Of a stretch of DNA of 46,092 nt, positions 13,835-24,192 are shown in pieces (position 1 is the stretch's first letter; each line of letters begins with the position of its first letter). Source of the DNA: Paraphysomonas bandaiensis. Its lineage: Eukaryota; Chrysophyceae. The notes beneath the pieces were generated by a model. That model ran no database searches. It saw only the letters and a list, made by a program, of their open reading frames with translations, and was not told the origin of the DNA. Location of the stretch: positions 1 through 46,092 of the forward strand of contig CBFFRP010000667.1 of the NCBI GenBank assembly GCA_965644295.1. The letters are read 5' to 3'. The position numbers were made by a program, and so were the translations under genes.

Positions 13835-15411
13835 ATGAAAAGGCTTATAATTATTACGTGTGTATTGGCCGTGTCCCTTCCATGTGGTGTGTCAAGAACT
13901 TACAAATCAATATGCGAATCGGTAGTATTGTCGTTCTATTGATGACTATTACATAACACATTTGTATCCGTGTAAGGCTTTCTGTCATGTGATCTCTGAA
14001 GTAAACAAAGAATTGATCCCTCTCAAGAATACTGTCGACAGTGGAGAAATTATTCCCAAATTTGGTGCGAAGGCTGAACAAATTTGTAATTCTGTAAGTG
14101 ATTTGTGCACTCTCTATGCAATAGTTACTCAGAGCATTAATAGGCATTGGAAATGTTTTCCATCGAAGCTCCATTACCAGATGGTGATAACAAAGATGAC
14201 GAAGCTATCTATGACGAGATGGTTATGTGTGGTGATATATAAATTAATATTTAATTTGATTTTAGACTGAAGAATTAGAGCGAACAGTTGATTGGCCACT
14301 ACAAGTAATTTTCTTGAAACAAGTTGCGTTGCTTCGAGAGCGTACACTAAGTGATTTTAAGGGCGCTATTGCGACAGGAAAAAGCGAATACGAAGCTTTG
14401 ACTCAGGTAACTTGTTATGCATATGTATACCACCTTCAACTCCCGTATAATGTGCTTTTACCGATGAATTAAAAATGTATATATTGTATTATTACCGAGT
14501 AGCGAATATCAGGTTGCTCAGAAGTTTCAATCACAAGCTGAAGATAGCATTCGTCTAGCATCGGACTGGGACTACATCACAGAAATTTCCAGTTTGAAAT
14601 CAGCGCTATGTGAGCTTGCAGCCAAGAATCGAGCTATAGAGGTGTGTTTGGGCATATAAAAAAGTAAATATGTTATATTTCTACAAATTCCTGAATCGTT
14701 GTTGTCATTTTATATATCGTTTCATAGCGTAGTCCTTTTTTCTCTTATCTATGATTCAGGATGTTAAACTAGAAGCCGCGAAGTACACACAACAAGCAGT
14801 TGATATTATTAGCACTTATCATCAAGCTGATGGCAAAAGAACGTGATGATAAAATGAAGTTCACTGTAATGCATATATGTACTCCGTTTGAACTGTGTCG
14901 TGCTGCTTTGTATTTGTAGAGCGCCAAATATACACTGCGATCTCAATGGATGGCTAGTTTTGAAATTTCTTTGAACGATTTGTTGTTGGTAAAGTATTAT
15001 AACCTTGAACACTCAAAGTAACTACGTAGTTTATGAGGCATACACCATAGGACATACATGTTTACATGTTTACGATGTTGTGTTCGTAAACGGTACATAT
15101 AAAACTTCGATATTTCTCCACTTGCTGTTTATGATTATAGAATGGGGTTATATCATTATTGTAGAGAATACTACAATCAAATCAATTGGGGGTATAGCAG
15201 TGGATGTACTAGCTTGTATATATGACCGTAGGAACTTCTCCATTTTACATTGATGTCAATTATGTTTTAGCAGTTGACTTGTGACCATGGAAATACTAAT
15301 ATTTTACTATGCTACGAGAACTACCAACGCATCGCCGCAAGCCGCAAGCACCAAGGTGCAGCCATTTTCGTTATCAATCACTCAAAGAAAGGCAGCGAGC
15401 AAGAATGTTGA
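13835..15411 (+). CDS. Secreted helical orphan protein
   Basis: Family not recognised. Exons: 13835-13921, 13977-14093, 14144-14221, 14266-14406, 14513-14641, 14760-14842, 14922-14988 and 15271-15411, giving about 280 aa with phase kept throughout. The N-terminus MKRLIIITCVLAVSLPCGV is a textbook signal peptide (basic start, hydrophobic core, small residues before the cut). Two cysteines follow in KSICESAFC. The rest is hydrophilic and probably helical, with an acidic patch (DGDNKDDEAIYDE) and segments such as ELERTVDWPLQVIFLK. Exon 1 to exon 6 junctions are strong, including a canonical GTAAGT at 14094. The end is less sure: the last intron (14989-15270, 282 nt) is the longest in the window, and reading through instead stops at 15021. 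A secreted or endomembrane protein is inferred; its partner and role are unknown. Confidence 0.68.
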
Positions 15412-16288
15412 TATATACCTTACATCTACTGACATCAGAATTTTTGAAGCCTCAAGGTGAACTCATCCCAATTGCTTGACCCTAGCAGACCATTACCGGA
15501 TGCCAGTTTATACACATGCATTTGGCTATGAGCTATGAGTAGGTGGAAAACTAACTGCTGTCGAGAAATATGGCTCACGTTAGTTTCCCAGAGACAAACT
15601 CTCCGGTAGTTATACCCCGGAATCCCACAAAAAGGTACGACTCCAATTTTGTTGAGGGGTATATATCATAGCATACAGTGGAACTGAACAATAGGGGTCT
15701 ATTAGGAGTCATTGATTCACGTATATCCCTTAACGTGTGAATACAACACATGTATACAATGAAATACCAAATAGACTGAATAATTACCAAACTATACACG
15801 ATACGCGACTGTATAAGATACGCACATGTGTGTGGTGCTAACGCTCTGCTCAAACGTGTCGTGCTATTATACTATTAGGCCTTATCGTTCAATCTTTATC
15901 TCTAATAATATCAAGTATATCCTTACTAAATACCAAAACTAACCTTGAATCTTATTCGGGTCCTTGTAATTGAACAGAAGCACCAAAACTTCATACTCAT
16001 ACTAGAATATCTGTTTATAGTTCATGAATATTCCTACACATATACTTATTACAAAAAACTTCTGTCGTTTGTCCCCATATATTTATCGAATTTTATCTCT
16101 TTCGAATTCGATTTCCAGTACATTTTATCATATTACTTTACACCTCACACACTATATAATAATAAGATATTATCTCTGTGGTGTTGATTACGACAAGATT
16201 TTACTCTCCGTGAGAACCTTCATCGGCTTGATACTTGATACTACCGTAATGCTATTATATCCGTATGACGACAATGAAACGAAGTATT
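15412..16288. other. Gene-free AT-rich left flank of the copia insertion
   Basis: Only short frames with no protein-like composition or splice support are present. The retrotransposon target duplication lies at its right end. Confidence 0.5.
16284..16288. repeat. Target site duplication, left copy (GTATT)
   Basis: The five bases GTATT abut the 5' LTR and recur directly after the 3' LTR at 21796-21800. A 5-bp duplication is the usual mark of Ty1/copia integrase. Confidence 0.85.
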
Positions 16289-16582
16289 TATTAGAATATG
16301 GATCTTATTCTAGTATATTCAGTATGTCACTTCAAGACAATGTACGAGAATACAGTGAAATATAGTGATGTACAAATGCTGTGATGATATTGAGAAACTG
16401 AAATAGTTTGATCGTTCAAGATATGTTCAGTAACGAGAGGTTCGCATATGTAGGATATTATGCAGGGATTATAATGAGTTAGTGTTGGTTATCACAACTT
16501 CGTGTAAACGATACTAATAAATCTATCTAGTCTTACGACAAATTCTCTCTGTGATCTAGTGTAAAATGAGCGTTTATCAACA
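16289..16582 (+). repeat. 5' LTR
   Basis: It matches 21502-21795 at all but one position. It should hold the element's promoter. It also contains the gag-pol start codon (16566), 17 bases before its end, which is unusual. Confidence 0.95.
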
Positions 16583-19500
16583 TGGTAGCGAGCGAGGAGG
16601 AGAGAAGGAGGATAGAGGAGTAGTGCCACAGTTTAATGAGAGCAATGTTGAACAATGGATTGAAGACTTCGAAACGTTCCTCATGAGGAAAGAGCAAAGT
16701 GAAGTAGCTGTGGAGCCACCACCGAAGGAGAGCGACTTCGGGGAACAGCCACTCACGTTAATGGAGGAGAAGTCTTACAGACAGGCTGTGAAGAAGTACT
16801 GGAAGGCGAATGCCATAGCGTATTCGTACTGCAGAGAGGCAGTGCAATCATCTTCGAAGGCGCTTCAGAAATTCCATCTTCTACATAAAGGGTTCAAGGC
16901 TGATGGAAGTGGAAGCAACAGGTTTAAGGCGCATATTATGATTGATGAGTTGAAGAAGTGCTTTGCTGGAGGGAAGCAAAACAAGATCAGTGAGCTGTTG
17001 ACTCAGTATGGCTCTTTCCGTATGCGTCCGGAGGAGACTGCGAAGGACTATATAATACGGTTTGAAATACTGCTGAAAGAGCTACAGGAGCAGCAGCAGG
17101 ACATATCGGAGCTCTCAAAAATAACACGGTTACGAGAAGGTCTGTTGAATGAAGAATATGCTCCTCTGAATGTTGCTTTGTATTTGATGCCTGATGATGT
17201 TGATTATGCAACATTATCAAGGAAGATAGAACGGTATGATGATACCATTCCTGGAAGGATTGCGTTAGAGCGGAAACGCAAGAAGGTGGAGGAGCTGAAC
17301 TTCATTGAAAAGAGCAAACGGTCTCGAACGGAACGGGATAAGCGTAAGAAGGGCAACTGTAGATATTGCAGGAAAGAAGGAATTCCTCATAGCCATTCAA
17401 CTGAACAGTGCAGGAGGAAGCAGAGGAAGAAGGATGGAGAGATATCAGGGCAGCGTCCTGGAAGTGCTGAATACACGGGATGCAGAAATTGCAAGTCTCT
17501 GGAACATCTTGCTGCTGATTGTCCAACGACGAAGAAAAAGCATTCTAGAAGAGGAGAGAAAGGGAAGAATCATGGTAGGAAGCCGGACAAAAGGCTGCTG
17601 ACAGTAGAGAATATACGGCGTGGAGAACCAGCAGATTTCTCTGATGAAGATGAAGCAAATATGATCGAGGATGTTATGAAATTGTCATGCAATATACATG
17701 AAACGAATATATGTAGTGTAAATGATGACATGCATTATACATATATTGACACCTGCTGTTCATCATCAATGTTCTTGATGAATGATGTGACCATGCTTGA
17801 CACTCATATGAATACATCAAAGGTGATAAACGGCTCTAAGAAGGGATCAGAGATTCATATCACAAGTGTGGGTTCCCGTGGAGCATGGAGAGACATAGAA
17901 ATTTCAGATCAGATCAATCGATGCCTGTGCTCCGGACGTAAGCTAAACGAAATGGGCTATCGATTCACGGTGTGGTATGGGATCCAAATTTATGACTGTA
18001 ATACTGGTGAACTGGTACTGGAGGGACCCATGAAGAATGGAATGACTGCAGTTCCAACTCAGCAGCTGTTGGAGCTTCCAGATGTGTCTACACCGAGTAA
18101 TTGTGAAGTAAATCTTAGCGATAGGACTGGTGAGGACGAGCTGGAGTTGCTGCATCGGAGAGCGGGTCACTTCAACAAACATGCGTTAGTGGAGGCACAT
18201 AAGAGGATGCTCATCATGGGTACAGGGTTGAAACGGAAACACCTCACAGCCAAGGTACACAAAAATCAGTGTTTGTGTGATGTGTGTGCCAGGTCTAAGA
18301 TAACCCGAGTCAGCTTCCGAACGAAGGACGAGAATTCCGTTAGACCGAATTTTTCAGCAGATATCGCTGTGTACTTAAATTGTCCTGCTAGAGGAGGTGA
18401 GAGGTATGTGTTAAAGATAACGCATCATGCCAGCAAAATGTTCTGGGCGACGGGTTTAGTCCACAGAACTGGGGAAGCGGTCTTAGAAGTCTTCAAAGAG
18501 CTATTTAGAGGAGATGTTAGAAGGTACAAGCTCAAGATGGAGCACTATCATGCCGATGGTGCAGGAGAATTAATCAGTGAGGAGCTGCGTCAGTATCTTA
18601 GGACACAGGAGTGCTATCAACATACGTGGAGCTCAACAGACTCTCCAGAAATGAATGCCATAGAGGAGAGGAAGTTCAGAACTGCTGGAGAGATGACTCT
18701 TGCAATGCTAATCCAATCTGGACTGCCACCGCAATTTTGGCTGGATGCATACATGGCAGCCAGATATATTTTGATTCGATTGCCAACGAAAACAGATAAA
18801 GGGTATATGTCTCCTATAGAGTTTCTAACGGGCGAGCCTCCAAATTTGAGATATCTTAGGGTATGGGGGTGTCGAACTTATGTTCTTTCACCGAAGGCGG
18901 ATCGACGAAAGGATTGGGAGGATAAGGCTCTAGTTGGATATTTAATGGGTTACTCTGATGAGAAGGTAGGATACCATGTATATCTTCCTGAATCAAACAA
19001 GGTGGTGACTACAGTCCATATATTGACTGATGAGTCAACGCCATCACGATCAGAGAAGTATTTCGCAGAGATTGATGCTCTTCGAGTGCGGGAGGCCGCT
19101 AGACCCAAGCTTGCATCCGACTATGTCAGCTTAGAAGGAACGTATCATATTGATGATGAGGACGGACTTCTGTATAAGACAACAAGAGTTGTAGAACGTA
19201 AGGGTGTGATTGTAGCATACCGTTCACTTGTTACTGCAGGTCGCGAGCATATAGAGCACCGGGTGCCTATACACGTCGAAGACGTGGTGCGTATGACTGC
19301 AGAAACCCCCGGGAATACCGGGTACATAGGAAAGGGGGACGCCCTGAGTACTACGCCAGCCAGGGAGCTGGACCAGGGAAGACCTGGAGGGTTCCAGGAG
19401 AGTCCTGACCCAACCTGTCAACAGACAGTCGTGAGGTTGCAGACCTCGACAGACCATGGGTCTGGGGATGCGAGCGGGGCTCCTCCCACACCGCAAGATT

Positions 19501-21322
19501 TGCGGGCTCAGGATGAGCAAGGTATGGGTTCGTATATATCTACTAGACGACCTATTGAACTAGATGGTGATGGTCGTGTACGGCGGAAACGGCTACAGCG
19601 TAGGTTGGCGAACGCATCGGTGTTAGGAGAAATAAATATGGTTGAGGTGCCAGATGCATGCACTGTTAACTTTAAACATGCAGAGTTTCAACATGATGAC
19701 TTTAAGATACCAGACTCCTATGCTGAAGCAGAGAGATCTCCACAGTACATGAAGTGGAGAGAAGCTCGGAAGGTGGAGAAGACCTCACTACTGAAGAGAC
19801 GTGTCTTAAAGATTGTGCGGACTCCACGAGGAGTGAAGTTGGTGCGAGCAAAGTATGTTCACACGGTGAAGAGAGACCTTCTGGGGAATGTAGTCAAGTA
19901 TAAGGCGCGGCTGGTTGCATTAGGGAATCTACAAGAAAAAACGGAGGAGGAGCAGTCCACGTTTGCTCCAGTGGTCAAAGGAATAACCATTCGACTGGTG
20001 CTTGCAATTGCCTTTATGTTTCATATGCATGTACATCAGTTGGACGTATCATCAGCGTTTTGTTATGCCGATCTTGAAGAGGATGTTTATATGGCACCTC
20101 CACCTGATGAAGAGTTGCCAGCGGGGTGGTGTTTTCAATTGATCAAGGCCTTATATGGTTTGCGGTCATCACCGAGGCAGTGGAACAAGCATATTGACAA
20201 GTTCATCAAATCGTTACATTTTACTGCTTGCATTTTAGATACATGCTTGTATATGCGATGGAGTAATGGTCAATTGCACTTATTGCTGATATATGTTGAT
20301 GATATTATCATTGCATCTGCTGATCTCACCTACTTAGAAAGTGTTAAACGTAGGTTCTGCGAAACGTTTGAAATGCACGATCTGGGTGTGTGCAAACGGT
20401 TTCTGAATATCAGAATCACGAGAGGCGAGGACTGGTACATGTTAGATCAATCGGAATATGCCAAGAATATTGTAAAGAAATTCAGTTCGTTTATGGGAAA
20501 GAGCAGTAAGAATAAGGAGACTCCACTACCTACCAATGTTCAGGATTTGTTGGCAGAGCAACGTGAGCTGACGGAGGAGCAGAAGCAGTGGGTCGAATCA
20601 TTTCCGTATAGAGGAATTATTGGAGCGGTGTTGCATTTGGCGATTCACACTAGACCTGATCTGGCTTACGCTGTGGGGTTATTGGCTCGATTTAGTACTT
20701 CTCCAACATATGCGACTTGCAGATTAGCTATTCATTTGTTGAAATATTTACGTGGTACAGTTGATAAGGGAATCAGATTCAGTGGGAGTGAGTTTGATTT
20801 ACATGTATTCAGTGATTCAGACTGGGCTGGTGATAGGATGACTAGGCGGTCCACAACGGGATACATCGTGCTTTTATGTGCGGGCGCTTTGGCCTGGCAG
20901 TCCAAGCTTCAGACCACAGTTGCGACTTCGAGCATGGAATCTGAGTATATGGCGGAGTATGCGGCTTTGCAAGAACTGGTGTGGCTTCGGGGGTGTTCAA
21001 GGAGCTCGGACTCTTGGTAGCGAAGCCGACTCCATTCTTTATGGATAGTAAGAGTGCAAAGGATCTTTCAGAGAATCCAGTGTACCATAAGAGGTCGAAG
21101 CATATTGACATCAAGTATCACTGGATAAGAGAACATGTTAATGGAAAATTTCCTACAGCAAAGTTGATTCATGTATCTACGGATGATATGGCGGCCGATA
21201 TTTTTACAAAGGCGTTGTCCACGAAGATCTTCAGCCGTCATGAGAAAACGATTACCGGGGTTAAGAGGAGTGTGTCTAACAGTGTGGAGGAGCAGCAGAA
21301 GAAACGACCCCGAAGAGGTTAA
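16566..21322 (+). pseudogene. Copia gag-pol polyprotein, frameshifted in RNase H
   Basis: One frame runs 16566-21020 (1484 codons) and continues in another frame to 21322. Gag (about residues 25-240) has a copia-type helical domain. There are two zinc knuckles, one atypical (from CRYC, about 264) and one canonical CX2CX4HX4C (CRNCKSLEHLAADC, about 305). The protease site reads YIDTCCSSSM, with Cys where D[ST]G has Gly. Integrase has an HHCC finger (HRRAGH...CLCDVCARSK) and the acidic triad region (SADIAV, HADGAGE, EMNAIEER). Reverse transcriptase has LIKALYGLRSSPRQW and IYVDD. RNase H has SDSDWAGD, TSSMESEY and, after the shift, MDSKSAKD and HIDIKYHWIREH. The break is at the G5 run 20989-20993; one missing G restores alignment of the two halves. 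Polyprotein cleavage would yield capsid and enzymes for cytoplasmic reverse transcription and nuclear integration. Confidence 0.93.
16583..16597 (+). other. Candidate primer-binding site
   Basis: TGGTAGCGAGCGAGG follows the LTR directly. TGG pairs with a tRNA CCA end, and TGGTAGC- resembles the complement of a eukaryotic initiator-Met tRNA 3' end (for example ...GCTACCA). It lies inside the gag coding frame. The tRNA assignment is inference. Confidence 0.6.
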
Positions 21323-21490
21323 AGGTGTGTTTTAGTGGGTGAAAATCCCACATAACTGTATATCTAGTTGACTGCTAGATATATATGTATCTTTAAAAGA
21401 TTTCACATCTGTTTTTACCTATGGGACTAGATAGTCATAGCATTATCAGATTATTGTGATCACTGCTGTTTTATCTCACTGCATTCTACA

Positions 21491-21501
21491 TTGAGTGGGA
21501 G
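21491..21501 (+). other. Polypurine tract
   Basis: TTGAGTGGGAG ends directly at the first base of the 3' LTR. It is the expected primer site for plus-strand DNA synthesis, with the form common in copia elements. Confidence 0.75.
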
Positions 21502-21795
21502 TATTAGAATATGGATCTTATTCTAGTATATTCAGTATGCCACTTCAAGACAATGTACGAGAATACAGTGAAATATAGTGATGTACAAATGCTGTGATGA
21601 TATTGAGAAACTGAAATAGTTTGATCGTTCAAGATATGTTCAGTAACGAGAGGTTCGCATATGTAGGATATTATGCAGGGATTATAATGAGTTAGTGTTG
21701 GTTATCACAACTTCGTGTAAACGATACTAATAAATCTATCTAGTCTTACGACAAATTCTCTCTGTGATCTAGTGTAAAATGAGCGTTTATCAACA
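21502..21795 (+). repeat. 3' LTR
   Basis: It is near-identical to the 5' LTR and ends ...ATCAACA followed by GTATT. Because it carries the gag start codon, reading out of this copy gives MSVYQQY and then a stop in flanking DNA. Confidence 0.95.
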
Positions 21796-22247
21796 GTATT
21801 GATGAGACGCACGGTAGCATCAGGAAGATGAAGGTCCTCACTGCTTCTTCCATTCTACTTCATTAAGCCAACACCCTTTGATGTTATCTAGACATAGGTA
21901 AATTTGCATTTACTGGCTTGTTGCGAATCTTATTAATACCCTATACCAAGTAGTAGAGTCTACTCCCCTGATCACACTCAGGCACCTCTTCTCCCCCTAC
22001 AACCTCCACTGTTCTAAGCACATGATAAGTGGATTCTGAATATCAACATGATCGCATATATAGGGTCAATAATTTCATTTGTATAGTATGGCACTGTTCT
22101 ACAAAAAGAACGCCACACTGCCCTGTAGAACTATGATATACATTCATCAGCAATAGTAATATTGTGTGTTTCTCAAATTATCATAATTATAGATTCCACT
22201 ATAAAAGGAAAAAAGCTCAAGCATATCGGAGCCAACAAACATAAAAT
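21796..22247. other. Target duplication (21796-21800) and gene-free right flank
   Basis: GTATT repeats the left target copy. The rest is AT-rich 3' flank of the minus-strand glycosyltransferase-like gene. I see no gene or repeat in it. Confidence 0.5.
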
Positions 22248-23573
22248 TTAGCATTGACAGAGCTCGCTCATATACTTGTGATTATTCTTACTATGTACAT
22301 GTAAGTTCCAGAGTGGCGTCCATTGGGCAGAAGACTGACATCGCACGAATGGAGCTGTAAAGCAGTACTTGTAATCATCCGGCATCGGTTCACCGTTATA
22401 CATCCGTCCCTCTAGCACCGTTCGATTACCGCAGAGCATATGAACAACACACTGAAATTGTGTCAGTGCCACGGAAATTACGTGGCTCATATCCACGAAG
22501 CGACCAGCATTTTGGTCGTGTTTTCCATGTGTGCCTCCAAGGTGCTGTCCCCAGGACCCGCTATCCCATATGCCAACACCAATTGGCCCCCGTGTTTTAG
22601 AGCCACCCAGAGCGTAGTCAGCTCTCTGCTGCTGTGCAGGCTTGAAATCTAACGTAGGCATGAGTGGGAGATATGAAAAGTTTCCAGGAAAAAGGTAATC
22701 AAAGTATGCCAACATACTCATCTCATTTACGCAAAACGGCTTTACAGCTGATCCAGTGTGACCCTCTATCCCATTACTCCTTGTAGTGATGCAGTTGTTC
22801 ACCCTCAGGTATTGGATATATCCCTTCCAAGTCCCATTTCTATCTCCCAATGCAAGGTCAATCAGGTAGTCGTTGAGCATTGTTAAGGTTTCTAAACGGG
22901 GCACCCACAATACTGAAGCAGTCACGAATCGACCGGGCTACAAGTCTCACGTTAAAATAATTAACATGCAAATAAGGGGATGTACCGTCAATCTAGTTGC
23001 TGTCATGGATGTGTAATTCAACTGTAGAGTTGACCATATGCTATTTATGGATCCATATAGCATATTATCTGCCTCGACATGAAGAACCGAATGGTAACCA
23101 TAGTAACGCATCACATCTTCAATTACGAAAAAGCGGACCGCTGAATTCATCCATAACTCGCCACCATGATCACTCATGAACAAACTCTTCGAGGCATTAC
23201 GAAACATATTAGTTTTGTTCGATGATTTTGATGATATATCAAAAAGAGTCAAACCATGTAGAGATGGAGTATTTTGAATTCTGCTATAAACGAAACCACA
23301 TTCTCCAAAATTGCTCGCAAAGATAACCTCACATTCCGGCTGCACGCGTAATGTGTTTTGAAGAGAGTAAATAAGATATTCTTGCATTATCATTTTAACA
23401 CAGCGGAATTCACTCTGAATGAATACATACACTAGAGGACAGCGCGCACTTGACAGGGAGCGAGGAATGAGTTTGACAGGGGAGACTTCGTGTGCTGGAG
23501 TTGGGGCTACTCCTTCTGATAAACTCCATAACAAAAATATGAAGACGGCCAAATATGTACTTGATGGGGGCAT
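22248..23573 (-). CDS. Secretory-pathway glycosyltransferase-like protein
   Basis: Two exons, 23573-22986 and 22937-22248, are joined by a 48-nt phase-0 intron, giving 425 aa. The ATG at 23573 precedes a hydrophobic segment (STYLAVFIFLLWSLSEG) that would act as a signal peptide or type II Golgi anchor. About residue 155 the motif RFFVIEDVMRYYGYHSVLH leads into VEADNMLYG, a DxD-like metal/nucleotide-sugar site. Near residue 315, IWDSGSWGQHLGGT resembles the WD/FD..GQ.LGG motif of a poorly described GT-A-like family. NxS/T sites and several cysteines fit a lumenal enzyme. Donor and acceptor sugars cannot be told from sequence. The gene is divergent from the tRNA and USP genes. The fold assignment is inference from motifs; the splice is firm because both exons are long and in phase. 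Confidence 0.72.
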
Positions 23574-23862
23574 CGTCTTCGACCAACTAGACACTACTAT
23601 CACTACTATAAAGCTAGTATGAAGATACTATGAAGATACCTATAAACTAGTGCAATCAACAGTCAAAACTAGTGAAAGGACTTCCGTTCACTGTCATTGA
23701 ACGCTGTCATTGTATCGCAAGCAATTCGAGGCTGCCACAACTGCTTTCGTAGTACACTAGTTCGCACTATATATCTGCTATCTATACACTATACACTTCA
23801 CAGGAAGTACTTCATTGGTTATATATATCCAATTTTTATGAAGGTTTGGGTATCACGGCTCG

Positions 23863-23935
23863 GGTTTCGTGGTGTAGGGGTTATCACATGTCGTTCACAC
23901 CGACAAGGTCGCCGGTTCGATTCCGGCCGAAATCA
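23863..23935 (+). tRNA. tRNA-Val (anticodon CAC)
   Basis: A 73-nt cloverleaf. The acceptor stem GGTTTCG pairs with CGAAATC (one G-T), then discriminator A. The D arm GTGT...TCAC, the anticodon stem TGTCG/CGACA with loop TTCACAC (anticodon CAC at positions 34-36, reading GTG), and the T arm GCCGG/CCGGC with loop TTCGATT all form. There is no intron and no encoded CCA. The internal B box GGTTCGATTCC is intact. Confidence 0.96.
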
Positions 23936-23944
23936 AGCGATATC

Positions 23945-23952
23945 TTTTTTTT
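23945..23952 (+). terminator. Pol III terminator (T8)
   Basis: A run of eight T residues starts 9 bases after the tRNA discriminator base, as expected for RNA polymerase III release. Confidence 0.85.
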
Positions 23953-24192
23953 CTTACGAAGAAATAGGCACTTTTTGTGTACATACTGTGCTCTGTAGAT
24001 ATAGAAATATGAGGTTTTATGATTACAATGACTTGAACTTGTCATATTGATGTTGCTGGTTCAATGAATTGAAGTACCGGCTCTTTCATGTGCCTAGCAT
24101 CACATTGATATTACTCACCCTACTGGGAGTGTGTTGCTATTCTCTAACCAAGTTAAAGTTTATTTTGTGTCGTCTTTCAACAAGAGCAGAAC

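Larger units (their letters stand above)
16289..21795 (+). mobile_element. Full-length Ty1/copia LTR retrotransposon
   Basis: It is bounded by two 294-bp direct LTRs and a GTATT target duplication. Between them is a single gag-pol frame in copia order (gag, protease, integrase, reverse transcriptase, RNase H). A candidate primer-binding site begins right after the 5' LTR, and a purine-rich tract (ttgagtgggag) immediately precedes the 3' LTR. The LTRs begin TATTAGAATATGG and end ATCAACA, so the usual TG...CA ends are TA...CA here, in both copies. By eye the LTRs differ at one base (T in cagtatgtcac, C in cagtatgccac), so insertion looks recent. One frameshift in RNase H suggests this copy is no longer fully autonomous, unless it is a sequencing error. 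Confidence 0.95.

Noticed and set aside
15005-15253. 82-codon plus-strand frame
   Set aside because: It lies inside the inferred last intron of the secreted orphan and has no splice support or recognisable composition.
15575-15853. 92-codon minus-strand frame in the left flank of the copia
   Set aside because: Random-looking composition, no upstream or downstream exon, no domain.
19145-19520. Minus-strand frames within gag-pol
   Set aside because: They are antisense shadows of the retrotransposon polyprotein.
16289-21795. Gypsy or endogenous retrovirus identity
   Set aside because: Integrase precedes reverse transcriptase and the RT and RNase H motifs are copia-type. There is no envelope frame.
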